Positions 16,128 through 26,698 of a stretch of DNA of 64,000 nucleotides are shown here, in pieces. Both the position numbers and the translations under genes were made by a program. A model generated the notes under the pieces. The model had not been told where the DNA came from. It did no database searches and was given only the letters and a program-made list of their open reading frames with translations. Each line of letters begins with the position of its first letter. The first letter of the stretch is position 1. Origin of the DNA: CAVVGZ01 sp963841845 (GTDB lineage: Bacteria; Chloroflexota; Anaerolineae; Anaerolineales; Anaerolineaceae); the NCBI GenBank assembly GCA_963841845.1, contig CAWJEG010000012.1, positions 62,001-126,000 on the forward strand, in the 5' to 3' direction.

Positions 16128-19100
16128 TTATTTTTCAATTACCGCATCGACATCTTCTAATTTCAGGCTGATGACCTGGCTGGCAGAATCACGTCCCATT
16201 GTTACCCCATAAATAATATCCGCATTCTGTACGGTATTGCGGTTGTGGGTGATTACAACAAACTGGGTTTTTTGGCTTAGTTCAACCAATAATTCACAAA
16301 ATCGGCCAACATTAGCTTCATCGAGCATTGCGTCGACTTCATCCAGAACGCAGAAAGGAGTAGGAGACACCCTCAAGAGGGCAAAAATGAGTGCAACAGC
16401 TGTAAGACTCCGTTCCCCCCCGGAAAGCAGGGATAACCCTTGTTCCCTTCTACCTGGCAGCCTGGCAATGATTTCAATCCCGGTTTCCGATAGATTTTCT
16501 TCATCAACCAACACTAAAGAAGCACTTCCGCCTCCAAACAAACGGGCGAACATTTCTTTAAATTCTTCAGCAACTGACGCAAACGTTTGCTGAAATTTAT
16601 TCCTCATCAGTTCATCCAGCTCGGATATTACAGTTTGCAAATTGGTATCTGCTTCCCTTAGGTCGTTTACCTGACTATTTAGAAAATTGAATCGCTCATT
16701 TACTTCGTCAAATTCTTTTTGAGCCTCCGGGTTAATAGATCCCAACCGTCTAAGTTGGACACGCTGGATATTAATGCTATCTTCAATGCCCTCCTTAATT
16801 TCTGGAACCAAAGGCAGCTGTGAAACAAGGTCTTTGAATGGAAGCGGTTTTGGACCATCAATAGTGCTTGCATATTCGAACTCAACCAGACCAAAATCCT
16901 CTTCTATTTTCTTTCTTAATGCCTCTAGTTTGTCTTTTTTTCGACTCATATCCATCTGGGCCTGAATAACATGGCGTTCTGCAAGAGATGAGGATTGCAT
17001 GGTATTGTTATATTGGTTTTGGAGTTCTTGCACCTCTTTTTGATAATTTTCATGTTCCATTTCTTCCGGTTCAATTTTCTTATGCAGGTTTTCGATCGCA
17101 TTGCTATTTTCTATGAGGTCATTTTCATAACTTTGTTTCTCCTCCCAAAGCAATCCTATTGAATTTTGTGTTTCCTGCAGAAGAATTTCTAGGTGTTGTT
17201 TTTGAGTCCTATTCAGATTATCATCCTTAATTAATTCTGCTTTTCGAAGTATCGATATCCATTAATGCGCGGTTGAGTACAGCGATATTGGTTTCCCAGT
17301 GCATCATTTCAATTTGCAGATCTTCTAAGGGTAATCGGGATAATTCACGCTCCAGTACCGCCAAATCCTTACCAGCCGATTCAATCTGTTTTTCAATAAC
17401 AAGCTGTTTATCTAGGAGTTCATCTTTTGTAACACCGGATGTTTTTAAAGACAATTCCCGGTCCAGAAGTTGCTGCGTATAAAAATCGCAGCTTTTTGAA
17501 AGCATTTCAGTATTCAGCAGGATATCCTGATGTTTTTTTCTTAATAGATCAAGATCAATTTGAGATTTTCGATTTTCCTTCTCAGTCAGAACTTTTTGGC
17601 TGCGTTTTAATTCAATTTGATTCTGAATATCAGCGACTTGAACATTTATATCCCTTGATTTCTGTTTCAAGTGAGCTCATTTTTTCAATTAATTCGCGTT
17701 TTTCACGTGGTCTGGCTATCAAAGTTTCCCGGCCTGTATGGGCAGACAGGATAATTCCATTCGAGAAGAAAACTTCGCCTGTCAATGTCACAAAGCGGGC
17801 ATTCTCATGCAGTAAACCAGCTGCCTTCCTGGCACTCTGTCTGTCTCTAACAATAAATGCCTGGCCAACCAGGCTGTTGATTACATTATCAAACTCGGGA
17901 TCTATCTTTATAAAATCGGATGCTCTTCCTAAAGTATTGGGATATTCAATTTCCGGTTGTTTGGATTCGGTAAAATCATTTACTGTTGGTATTAAATAAG
18001 TCTGGCTGCCATCCTCCGCCTCCAGGATCATTAATACCTGATCCGTATCAGTATGCCCTTTTAAGAAAACAGCATCAAAATAATCACCGAGTAGTGCGCT
18101 AATCGCCTTTTCATAATTAGAATCGACTTCTATTAAATCGCCCAGGACTGCAAATTCTCCCTTAAGTTTTCCTTCACGTTTCAAAGTCATGATGGTTCGA
18201 GTTCCTTTATTGAAACCCGTAAATTTCTTTTCTGCCTGTTCGATGACATCGATTTGAGCTTTAAGTTTTGTACGTCCCCTCTCAAGGGATGTCAGTTTGT
18301 CATGTAAAGATGATAGATCCTTTTGACGATCAATGAGAGTGTCTTCCTGGCGGTGGATTTCATCACGATTGAATTGAATTGAAGCATCTAATTGGGCAAT
18401 AATACTGGCAAGATCATCGAGCTCCACCTGACATTTCTCGCTAAGAGACTTTTCATTGATTACTTTTTCATTTATTGTTTCTATTGATCTGGTGTTTCTG
18501 GCAATCTGGTTCTCAAGCTCCTGCAAGCGTAATGCGGTTTGAATTTTATCAGTCTCAGCCTGGATAACCTCTTTCTTTTTATAATTGAGTTGGTTTTCCA
18601 AATCCTGCCTGGCAACATGTCTTTCAGAAAACAATTTGGTGGCTTCAAGAAACTTTGCTTCTGCTTCCTTTTTTTCAGCGGCGAATCTGTTCAAATCCTC
18701 GGACAGGCTGGTAATTCGGTCAGAAGTTGTTTTATATTCTTCTTGATTGCGGACCAGGTCGTTTTCCATCCTTAATAATTGTTCGTTTAGAGAACGATTT
18801 CGCTCTTCGAAAACAGCAAGGGAACGATTAATTTTTTCTTTATTTTGGTAAAATTCCGTAAGTTGATTGCGCATTTGGTTGAGGGTATTTCTTCTTTCTA
18901 AAACCATGCTCTGCACAGAATCCCTGCGTGAATTTATTTTGGATAGATCCAATCTGGCAGTCTCAAGTTCCTCCTCCTGATCTTTCAGAGCTGTATATGA
19001 AAGTGCAAGATCGTTTTGGGACTTATGCCAGTGGTATCCATACCATTCACGAAGGAGAATCTTTAAGTCCGCTTGAATGCGTTCATATTCCCTTGCTTTC

Positions 19101-19735
19101 TGTGCCTGCTTTTCAAGGCTTTTTAATCTTGGCTCCAATTCCCCGAGAATATCGTGGACTCTTTCCAAATTTCTGCGGGTTTTTTCCAGCCTGGTAATAG
19201 ATTCTTCCCGCCTGTTGTGATATAACCCGATCCCGGATGCTTCCTCAAAGAATTTTCTGCGTTCTTCAGGCCTTAATGAGAGTGCCGAGTCAACCAATCC
19301 CTGTCCAATTATGGTGTAAGTTCTTTCGGCCAGACCGGCGTTTGCTAACAGCTCCGTTATTTCTTTCAACCGGACTCTTTGCCCATTCAAAAGGTATTCG
19401 TTCTGACCATCACGATAAGCTCTGCGTGTTATGGCCACTTCCCCATAATCGATTGGGAGCCAACCGCTTGAATTATCAAAAGTCACTTTGCATGCAGCCA
19501 TACTTGAGCGGGATTTTTGCTCGGAACCTGCAAAGATCATGTCTATGGTTTTCTTACCACGTAAAAGCGAATAGGTTTGCTCACCAAGTACCCAGCGCAA
19601 CGAGTCAGCAATATTAGATTTTCCAGCACCGTTAGGACCAACAATTGCTGTTATTCGAACCGGAAATTCAAACAGGGTCTTGCTAGCAAAAGTTTTATAG
19701 CCCTGTAATTCAAGCGATTTGAGCTGAGGTATCAT
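16128..19735 (-). CDS. smc: Chromosome segregation protein SMC (two apparent +1 frameshifts)
   Basis: Condensin ATPase that compacts and segregates chromosomes with ScpA/ScpB. The N-terminal frame has the Walker A VGPNGAGKSNIADSLRWVLG, long coiled coil and the hinge (FAVLGDLIEVDSNYEKAISA). The last frame has the signature LLSGGERSLTAVALIFALL and Walker B FCVLDEVDAMLDEAN. One base must be skipped near 17651-17662 and again near 17247-17262 to join the three frames, giving 1201 residues, a normal SMC length. The joining residues (SSLETEI/RDINVQV and LMDI/LRKAEL) are coiled-coil-compatible. ATP-head motifs are all intact, so I see indel errors as more likely than gene death. scpA is 2.2 kb away. 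Confidence 0.92.
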
Positions 19736-19767
19736 CTATAAATCATCCTGTGCATAATTAATGGGTA

Positions 19768-20496
19768 TTAAGGAACGATTAATCCAAGGGTCTTTAAGGC
19801 CTGTTGGGCAGCGGACTTTGCAGCAATTTGTTTGCTGTGTCCAACGCCTAAACCATAAGAAATGCCATTAATAACCACTTCCACGTCAAATTCCTTCAAA
19901 TGATCAGGGCCGCGTTCATTGCGGGTTATGTATTGTGGGGGAGAATAACCCTGTCCCTGAGCCCACTCCTGCAGCTGGCTTTTAGGATCATCAATTTTGC
20001 GATTGGAGATTATATCTGCAGTTGCATCTTCTAAAAATGGGAAAATGAATAATTTCACCTGGTCAATACCGCCATCGAGGTAGAGAGCTCCTACCAGGGC
20101 TTCGAATGTATCACAAAGTAAAGCCGGTCGGTCCCTTCCACCCGCGTACATTTCGCCTTTCCCAACGCGCATCGCACGAGAGAGATGAATTTTTCTTCCA
20201 AAATTTGCCAATTGCTCGGTATGAACAAGAGCTGAGCGCATCCGGGTTAAATCCCCTTCGGGCATCTCCGGAAATTTATGGTAGAGCCAGGCTGCCACCA
20301 TAAAATCAAGGACGGCGTCTCCAAGAAATTCCAGCCGCTCATTGTCTTCAATTGCATCTGGGTGTTCATTGAAAAAAGAACGGTGGGTTAACGCCCGGGT
20401 TAGTAATAAATGATCCTTAAATTGGAGATTGAGTCTTTGTGCTAATTCTTTTGGAGATTCAATGTCTTGTAAAATATATTCCCTATCCAATATCAT
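19768..20496 (-). CDS. rnc: Ribonuclease III
   Basis: Double-strand-specific RNase that processes rRNA and mRNA. The signature ERLEFLGDAVLDFMVA and the second acidic stretch DTFEALVGALYLDGG are present, followed by a C-terminal dsRNA-binding domain (PKSQLQEWAQGQGYSPPQY, GHSKQIAAKSAAQQAL). Start choice is open. ATG 20511 and ATG 20496 are in frame, and a strong GGAGG at 20497-20501 sits right against ATG 20496 but is ideally spaced for a TTG at 20490. I use 20496. It lies directly upstream of smc with a 32-base gap, in the known rnc-smc order. Confidence 0.94.
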   Translation of the reverse strand: MILDREYILQDIESPKELAQRLNLQFKDHLLLTRALTHRSFFNEHPDAIEDNERLEFLGDAVLDFMVAAWLYHKFPEMPEGDLTRMRSALVHTEQLANFGRKIHLSRAMRVGKGEMYAGGRDRPALLCDTFEALVGALYLDGGIDQVKLFIFPFLEDATADIISNRKIDDPKSQLQEWAQGQGYSPPQYITRNERGPDHLKEFDVEVVINGISYGLGVGHSKQIAAKSAAQQALKTLGLIVP

Positions 20497-20674
20497 CCTC
20501 CAGGAAACCATGGAAGGCCAAACATCTCTACAATGTAGAGATGTTTCGCTTTACACCGTTTATCCTTCACTCATTCGTATTTTCTTGCATTGTCCAATCA
20601 TAATTAAGAATTGTATTTATAGAAACTTCGCTTTCTGGATTGATTGGAAGTTTGGATGTAAAAGGAAAAAGTAT

Positions 20675-21376
20675 TTAATCGTCCCTTGTTGGAGAGTAAC
20701 TGCCTTCTTTCCAGTGTTCCTCGTTTAAAAAAATTTCTTTCTTCCAGATGGGTACAATTTCTTTCAGCCTGTTAATTCCAAAGTGGGCGGCTTCAAAAAT
20801 CCCGTCATCCCTATGGCTGGCTGAACAGGCGATAAAAATCGTTTGAGTACCTTTAGGTAAATAACCAATCCTTTGAACAATAACAATCCCTTCGATTCTT
20901 TCCCAACGGCTTCGAATTTCCTTAGCAATTTGATCCATTTTTTCCAGGGCCATGGGCAAATACGCTTCATACTCTAAGGCAATCGTTTTTTCAGGATTTT
21001 CAGCCTCGTTTTTTTCTCTTACCATACCGGTAAATGCACATAATGCACCGGTGGTCGGATAGGATATTTTCTGGAGTAATTGATTAATATCAAAAGGATT
21101 TTCCGAAATTTCGAGGTGTGTTTGATCAATCCCTCCACCGCTCACCGGGGGAAATATGGCAATCTCATTTCCCTCAACAATTAAATCCTCATCAAATGAA
21201 AATTTCCGATTTACCGAGATAATTGCATTGGCCATAGATAATTCCAAGGTTGGAAATTCTTGAATAAGGAGCTGCTTAAATTGCGAAACGGTAGATGGTG
21301 ATGGAATATCTATTTCCGCCATATTTGTTTTTACCAATTCTTTATAGGATGCAAAGAATTTAACAATAATCCTCAT
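20675..21376 (-). CDS. MoaD-MoaE fusion: molybdopterin synthase, small and large subunits in one protein
   Basis: Molybdopterin synthase converts precursor Z (cPMP) to molybdopterin. Residues 1-82 are the ubiquitin-like sulfur carrier MoaD, ending PPVSGGG, with the glycines normally exposed at a free C-terminus for thiocarboxylation. Residues of about 83-233 are MoaE, with GALCAFTGMVR, LEYEAYLPMALEKM and ACSASHRDDGIFEA. The fusion buries the Gly-Gly end, as in the MoaX proteins of mycobacteria, which are cleaved after translation. Function therefore probably needs cleavage between the two domains. Four-base overlap with moaC shows coupling. Other pathway genes (moaA, moeA) are not in the window. 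Confidence 0.93.
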   Translation of the reverse strand: MRIIVKFFASYKELVKTNMAEIDIPSPSTVSQFKQLLIQEFPTLELSMANAIISVNRKFSFDEDLIVEGNEIAIFPPVSGGGIDQTHLEISENPFDINQLLQKISYPTTGALCAFTGMVREKNEAENPEKTIALEYEAYLPMALEKMDQIAKEIRSRWERIEGIVIVQRIGYLPKGTQTIFIACSASHRDDGIFEAAHFGINRLKEIVPIWKKEIFLNEEHWKEGSYSPTRDD

Positions 21377-21852
21377 TCGTTGTTCACATCTCCACTCTTG
21401 CCCCCAGTTTTTTTCACCAGGCGGATATTTTGGATTTTGGCAGTTTTTTCCACTGCTTTCACCATGTCATAGAGAGTTAATGCACTGATTGATACCGCGG
21501 TTAATGCCTCCATCTCAGCTCCTGTTTTTCCAGAAGACCTGACTTCCGCTAAAATTTCCACTCCCGGCAGTGTTTCAGAAAGTGTTAGCTGCACATCAAT
21601 ATAACTTAATGGAATGTTATGACACAGAGGAATTAAATCGGCTGTTTTTTTTGCAGCACTGATACCGGCAATTTTAGCCACCGTCAGGACGTCCCCTTTT
21701 TGGATCAGCCCATCTTGGATTAACCTCAGGGTAGCCACCGTCACTTGGAAATCTCCGGCGGCAATAGCAGTCCTGAAGGTATCAGGTTTGTCACCCACAT
21801 CCACCATCTGGGCTTTCCCGGCATCATCGATATGGGAAAATAAATTCTTCAC
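21373..21852 (-). CDS. moaC: Cyclic pyranopterin monophosphate synthase MoaC
   Basis: Second step of molybdenum cofactor synthesis, forming cPMP. Family motifs are GDVLTVAKIAGISAAKKT, DLIPLCHNIPLSYID, and SSGKTGAEMEALTAVSISALTLYDM. About 159 residues, normal length. The start is GTG at 21852, chosen because a TATAAT on this strand ends seven bases upstream, so the transcript would begin at or next to the GTG. A TTG at 21858 is the alternative. It is first in the moaC-moaDE operon, divergent from scpA. Confidence 0.95.
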   Translation of the reverse strand: MKNLFSHIDDAGKAQMVDVGDKPDTFRTAIAAGDFQVTVATLRLIQDGLIQKGDVLTVAKIAGISAAKKTADLIPLCHNIPLSYIDVQLTLSETLPGVEILAEVRSSGKTGAEMEALTAVSISALTLYDMVKAVEKTAKIQNIRLVKKTGGKSGDVNNE

Positions 21853-21858
21853 CCCCAA

Positions 21859-21864
21859 ATTATA
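21859..21864 (-). promoter_or_regulatory. -10 element of moaC, leaderless type
   Basis: TATAAT on the minus strand is separated from the GTG start by only six bases (TTGGGG). A -35-like TTGTAA lies 19 bases upstream, a long spacer. The geometry implies transcription starting at or beside the start codon. Confidence 0.5.
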
Positions 21865-21890
21865 ACGTTATATTTTTAGAAGTTTACAAA

Positions 21891-21917
21891 TTGATATTAT
21901 TTTCCCTCTGATATAAT
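21891..21917 (+). promoter_or_regulatory. Promoter of scpA, leaderless type
   Basis: TTGATA (21891-21896), a 15-base spacer, and TATAAT (21912-21917). The scpA ATG is only seven bases further on, so the expected transcription start falls at the start codon. No Shine-Dalgarno precedes that ATG. Confidence 0.5.
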
Positions 21918-21924
21918 TTGTTCT

Positions 21925-22713
21925 ATGATGGCAAGTACGATGAATCCAGATTCAACTGGTTACAAAGTAAATACAAATGTATATGAAGGTCCCCTTGACC
22001 TGCTTTTAGAATTAATTGAAAAAGCTGAACTTGATATAACTCGTCTTGCCCTGGCGCAGGTTACAGACCAGTTTCTCAATTATTTATCCAAAATTCAGGA
22101 CAGGGAACCGGACGAGGTATCTGCTTTTTTAGTCGTTGCAACCAAGCTTCTCCAGATCAAATCATCCGCCCTTCTACCGAATACTGCGACAGATGATTTT
22201 CAATCCTCGGAGGAGGAAGATCCCGGAGATGCTTTAGCCCGCCAGTTAATAATTTACAGAAAATTTAAAGAGAAGGCTCAATGGTTGGATATCCGGCAGG
22301 ATGCTGGATTGCATAGTTACCTGCGTATCGCTGCTGTGCCATATAAGTATGTATCAAAGATAGATATCACCAATATCACACTTGAAGACCTGCAAGAGGT
22401 AGCCAGGTCCATATTTACAAAAAACTGGGATTTACAACGCCTTGACACGGTCGTATCGTTACCAAAAATTACAATACGTGACCGTATCCAAACCATACTA
22501 TTTTTATTACATGAAACCCAACAACTATTATTCAAAAATATCCCCAGAAATCAGACCAGAACAGAAATAGTCATATCTTTCCTGGCAATGCTGGAATTAA
22601 TAAAACAAAATATTTTGCTTGCTCAGCAAGACTCCTTATTTGGAGATATCAGGCTTGAGTCATTTGAACAATGGGATGAAAATCAGGAAATTGAAATTGA
22701 ATTCCAGGATTAA
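21925..22713 (+). CDS. scpA: Segregation and condensation protein A
   Basis: Kleisin subunit that bridges SMC heads. Typical N-terminal core VYEGPLDLLLELIEKAELDI and LDITRLALAQVTDQFL, then ATKLLQIKSSALLP, and a C-terminal winged-helix region (IVISFLAMLELIKQNILLAQQ). 262 residues, normal. The start at 21925 fits the leaderless promoter; an ATG five codons later (MNPDSTGY) is also possible. Divergent from moaC. No scpB was found in the window. It works with the nearby smc product. Confidence 0.94.
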   Translation: MMASTMNPDSTGYKVNTNVYEGPLDLLLELIEKAELDITRLALAQVTDQFLNYLSKIQDREPDEVSAFLVVATKLLQIKSSALLPNTATDDFQSSEEEDPGDALARQLIIYRKFKEKAQWLDIRQDAGLHSYLRIAAVPYKYVSKIDITNITLEDLQEVARSIFTKNWDLQRLDTVVSLPKITIRDRIQTILFLLHETQQLLFKNIPRNQTRTEIVISFLAMLELIKQNILLAQQDSLFGDIRLESFEQWDENQEIEIEFQD

Positions 22714-22743
22714 CTTGGGAATTGATTCAAAAAATAATATGGA

Positions 22744-22940
22744 TTATTTCCCCTGTGGAATGATCACCCATAAAAGTACATAAACCAGGATACCTGGAAT
22801 CCACCCGGTAATGCTGCAATGAAAAAAGCAAGCCGAAACCAGGTTGGGCTGATTCCGAAAAAATTGCTAAAACCGCCACAAATACCCGCAACGACCCGAT
22901 TCCTCTTTGATCTTCTTAATGAATTATTGATTTTATCCAT
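22744..22940 (-). CDS. PspC-domain protein (one apparent -1 frameshift at the C-terminus)
   Basis: Small membrane protein of the phage-shock PspC family. ATG at 22940 follows CAGGAGAG. The product begins MDKINNSLRRSKRNRV and reads GICGGFSNFFGISPTWFRL, the standard PspC motif, then the membrane helix AFFIAALPGG. The current frame then goes FQVSWFMYFYG and stops. Adding one base near 22797-22805 would give IPGILVYVLLWVIIPQGK and a stop at 22744, a much better PspC end (65 residues). This is the only break of this sign in the window. It lies 73 bases behind the aldo/keto reductase. Confidence 0.8.
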
Positions 22941-23013
22941 AAAACTCTCCTGTAAATAAATTCCTTTTATCTCAAAGAGGAATACGGATTTTTTAAATAT
23001 CGTTTCAAAGAAT

Positions 23014-23961
23014 TCAGGGATTATTCCCGGAAATGTACTGATCAGATAAATGGTCCAATAGCTGCATTTCATCTCTATTTAATTTCCACCCTAATGCCCC
23101 AGAAATATCTTCAACCTGATATGCATACTTGACTCCTGGAATTGGTATCGTCCCTTTATTAATCGCCCAATTTATGGCCACCTGGGTGCAGTTTTTTCCA
23201 GAATGTTCCGAGCCAATTTTTTTCATCGTATTGATCAACCCTTGGGTTTTATTAATCAGATCTTGACTGTAACGCCTCCCCCTGATTCCCTGGGGAATTC
23301 GATCTGGGTGGTATTTACCGGTAAGTATTCCCTGTGCCAGAGGACTATACGCAATGCATGCAATACCCAATTGATCACATAGTCTCAGTAAGCCCGATTT
23401 CTCCACGGACCGGTTTAGGAGGTTATACTCAATTTGAATAGAAGCCAGACGGATACCATGATGTACCAGTGTATCAAATGCACATTGCAATTGTTCCCGG
23501 TTGTAATTGGATACACCAATTTCCCGGATTAATCCTTCCTGATGGGCCTCAACCATCCCCTCCATCCAGGTTTCAGTATTAATGGGTGGGAAAGGATAGT
23601 GTATCTGGTATAAATCGATACAATCCAGATTCAGCCGGCGTAAACTATTCTTCAATGCTTTCAACAAAGTTGAACGCTTTAATCTCCAGGGGAAAGGCAT
23701 GAATTTAGAGGCGACGATTACAGATTCGTTGGTTTGAAGCAGACCTTTCCCCAACAATGTTTCTGATTTACCCATGCCATAAACTTCGGCAGTATCGAAG
23801 AATCGCAGCCCATGTTGGAAGCAGGCTTTGATGGCCAGCATAATATCATCTTCCTGATATTCATTTCCATACCCCCAATAAATACGGTCGCCCCATTGCC
23901 ATGTACCTATTCCAATTTGTATATTTTCAAAAAGCGGATTGAGCATCTTTTCTGGTTTCAT
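23014..23961 (-). CDS. Aldo/keto reductase
   Basis: NADPH-dependent oxidoreductase with a TIM barrel, 315 residues. The catalytic Asp-Tyr-Lys-His are visible: DTAEVYG carries Asp and Tyr, VASKF carries Lys, and YQIHYP carries His. The C-terminal cofactor part reads AINWAINKGTIPIPGVKYAYQ. The substrate cannot be told from sequence. The start codon is ATG at 23961; no strong SD. Upstream is mutS in the opposite direction, so the promoters are divergent. Confidence 0.92.
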   Translation of the reverse strand: MKPEKMLNPLFENIQIGIGTWQWGDRIYWGYGNEYQEDDIMLAIKACFQHGLRFFDTAEVYGMGKSETLLGKGLLQTNESVIVASKFMPFPWRLKRSTLLKALKNSLRRLNLDCIDLYQIHYPFPPINTETWMEGMVEAHQEGLIREIGVSNYNREQLQCAFDTLVHHGIRLASIQIEYNLLNRSVEKSGLLRLCDQLGIACIAYSPLAQGILTGKYHPDRIPQGIRGRRYSQDLINKTQGLINTMKKIGSEHSGKNCTQVAINWAINKGTIPIPGVKYAYQVEDISGALGWKLNRDEMQLLDHLSDQYISGNNP

Positions 23962-24115
23962 TGTGATTTTCTAAGTATAAAATCAAGTAGTAACTTTTGC
24001 ATATTATTCCGGCAACAACGAATTACGATTATAGTTGAATTCTGGTGTAAATTATTCCTTAATGATAGTATTGTGAAAAGATTCGCTCAACATCTCGTAA
24101 TAATTGCGAGTAATT

Positions 24116-26698
24116 ATGCCTGATGAAGTAACTCCTATTCGACAACAATACCTGGAAATAAAACGGCGTTATCCGGATGCAATTGTATTCTTCCGCCTGG
24201 GTGACTTTTATGAAACCTTTGATCAAGACGCCGAAATCACTTCCAGGGAGCTTGATATTGTACTAACCTCCCGAAATGTAGCCAAGAATAACCGTATACC
24301 CATGGCGGGCATACCATACCATGCCATTGATAATTACCTGTCACGTCTCATCGATAAAGGATACCATGTCGCCATATGTGAACAGATCGGTGATCAACCA
24401 GTAAACGGCCTGGTACCCCGCCAGGTTGTGCGCGTGGTAACGCCTGGTACTGTTATGGAGCCTGGTCTTCTGCAAAGCCCGGTCAACAATTACCTGGTTG
24501 CATTTGTTATTGAAGATGATAGGGCTGGGATTGCCAATGTTGATGTTACCACCGGCGAATTTGCTGCAACTGAAATTTCTGGTAAGGATATCTCATCCCT
24601 GGTAAATGCTGAACTTGTTCGCTTAAAACCTGCCGAAATTATCTTACCAGAGAGTATGCATTTCAACAGGACAATTCCCGGTCATGTAACAAATTTACCC
24701 AGGTATCGGTTTGAATACAACAGATCCAAAGAAGCACTTCTGAGGCAATTTAATGTCACTACCCTGGATGGATTTGGCCTCAACAACAAACCAACCGCTA
24801 TCCGGGCAGCTGGAGCAATTGTCCAATATTTGCTGGAAACCCAACCGGATGCCTTACGATTATTAACCAGGATTTCATCTTACAGCACATCCGAATTCAT
24901 GGTTTTAGATGCAGAAACCAGGCGGAATCTCGAACTCACTGAGACAATCCGCCGGTCGGACAATAAGGGTTCTCTTATCGGAATTTTAGACCAGACCATC
25001 ACTCCGATGGGGCACCGGATGTTTTATCAATGGATAACAAAACCATTATTATTGGTACCCGAAATTCAAAAACGACAGGATGCAGTTGGTGCTTTCATAA
25101 ATCACGGCTTGCTGAGAGCTGAGTTTAGGTCCGCCCTTAAAGGGTTACCAGACCTGGAACGATTGACCAACCGGTTAATTTCTGGAACTGCTATACCGCG
25201 TGATTTAGTATCCATACGCAGCTTCTTGCGGAAAATTCCATCCCTGATAAAGTTGTTTGAGGAGACAGACGGAATATTCCAACTGATTACTTCAGGTTTA
25301 ATTAGTTGTCACTCTGAGCTTGAATTAATCGAGTCTGCTATACCTGAGGATCCCCCGGCTACCTTGCAAACAAGCGGTGTGATCAAACCCGGTTTTTCTT
25401 CAGAGTTGGATAATATTCTTAATTCAACGAAACATGCCCGGGAGTGGATTAAAAATCTTGAAAATGAAGAGCGCCAGCGGACCGGAATCAAGAACCTGAA
25501 AGTTGGATACAACAAAGTTTACGGATATTTCATAGAAGTTTCCCGCAGCAATACCGATCATGTACCAGATGAATACATCCGCAAACAAACCCTTGTAAAC
25601 GCCGAACGGTATATTACTCCTGAACTTAAAGAATATGAGACGCTTGTACTGAACGCAGAAGAAAGAATTAAGGAAATTGAAGCCAGGATTTTTCAGCAAA
25701 TCATATCCACCCTTGCTAAAAGTTCTGAAATGCTGCTCACCAGTTCCCGAAAGGTAGCATTTTTGGATGTGGTTTCCTCTCTAGCAGAAGTTGCTGTACA
25801 GGATAATTATGTAAGACCAGAAATATATGAGGATAATGTCCTGGAAATTCAGGACGGAAGGCATCCGGTTGTAGAACATTATTTGCGTGGTGAACGGTTT
25901 GTTCCCAATGATTCCATTTTTGAACCAGGAGAGATAATTCGGATACTCACCGGTCCAAATATGAGTGGAAAAAGCACTTTTCTCAGGCAAGTTGCTCTCA
26001 TTGTGCTGATGGCGCAGCTTGGCAGTTATGTTCCGGCAAGTAAAGCCAGGATCGGCCTGGTTGACCGCATTTTTACACGAATCGGAGCACAGGATGAAAT
26101 CCATGCCGGGCAGTCAACTTTTATGGTTGAAATGATCGAGACCGCCAATATCCTCAACCATGCCAGTAATCGAAGTTTAATTATTCTGGACGAAATTGGA
26201 CGTGGTACAAGTACATATGACGGGGTATCCATCGCCTGGGCAGTGGTTGAATATATACACAACCACCCCAAATTAAGGGCCAGGACCTTATTTGCCACCC
26301 ATTATCACGAATTAACCCAGCTGGGGGAATTATTACCGGGTGTTCGGAACTATAACGTAGCAGTCACAGAAGACGGGGAGAAAGTGGTTTTCCTGCATAA
26401 AATTGTGCCCGGTGGAGCCGATCGGTCTTATGGCATTCATGTTGCACAAATTGCCGGTCTGCCTGCCCCAGTCATTCACAGATCTTATGAAATACTCCTG
26501 CAATTGCAAATCAGCTCCGGTAAAGCCCTGGAGGTAAACCCTGGCTCAGCCCAGCAGATGATATTATTTCCAGAAACCAATCCCTTAATTGAAGAATTAA
26601 AATCCCTCGATCTTAACAATTTCAGTCCAATAGAAGCAATAAACAAATTATTTGAATGGCAAAATAAATTTGTTGAGAAAAGAAACCAGGCTGGTTAG
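24116..26698 (+). CDS. mutS: DNA mismatch repair protein MutS
   Basis: Mismatch recognition ATPase, 860 residues from ATG 24116 (a TTG four codons upstream is the other choice). The mismatch-binding motif is DAIVFFRLGDFYETF. The ATPase domain has Walker A TGPNMSGKSTFLRQ, STFMVEMIETANIL, and Walker B IILDEIGRGTSTYDG, then FATHYHELTQLGE. All domains are in order and uninterrupted. No mutL is beside it in this window. Its end overlaps the end of a converging membrane-protein gene by four bases. Confidence 0.97.
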   Translation: MPDEVTPIRQQYLEIKRRYPDAIVFFRLGDFYETFDQDAEITSRELDIVLTSRNVAKNNRIPMAGIPYHAIDNYLSRLIDKGYHVAICEQIGDQPVNGLVPRQVVRVVTPGTVMEPGLLQSPVNNYLVAFVIEDDRAGIANVDVTTGEFAATEISGKDISSLVNAELVRLKPAEIILPESMHFNRTIPGHVTNLPRYRFEYNRSKEALLRQFNVTTLDGFGLNNKPTAIRAAGAIVQYLLETQPDALRLLTRISSYSTSEFMVLDAETRRNLELTETIRRSDNKGSLIGILDQTITPMGHRMFYQWITKPLLLVPEIQKRQDAVGAFINHGLLRAEFRSALKGLPDLERLTNRLISGTAIPRDLVSIRSFLRKIPSLIKLFEETDGIFQLITSGLISCHSELELIESAIPEDPPATLQTSGVIKPGFSSELDNILNSTKHAREWIKNLENEERQRTGIKNLKVGYNKVYGYFIEVSRSNTDHVPDEYIRKQTLVNAERYITPELKEYETLVLNAEERIKEIEARIFQQIISTLAKSSEMLLTSSRKVAFLDVVSSLAEVAVQDNYVRPEIYEDNVLEIQDGRHPVVEHYLRGERFVPNDSIFEPGEIIRILTGPNMSGKSTFLRQVALIVLMAQLGSYVPASKARIGLVDRIFTRIGAQDEIHAGQSTFMVEMIETANILNHASNRSLIILDEIGRGTSTYDGVSIAWAVVEYIHNHPKLRARTLFATHYHELTQLGELLPGVRNYNVAVTEDGEKVVFLHKIVPGGADRSYGIHVAQIAGLPAPVIHRSYEILLQLQISSGKALEVNPGSAQQMILFPETNPLIEELKSLDLNNFSPIEAINKLFEWQNKFVEKRNQAG

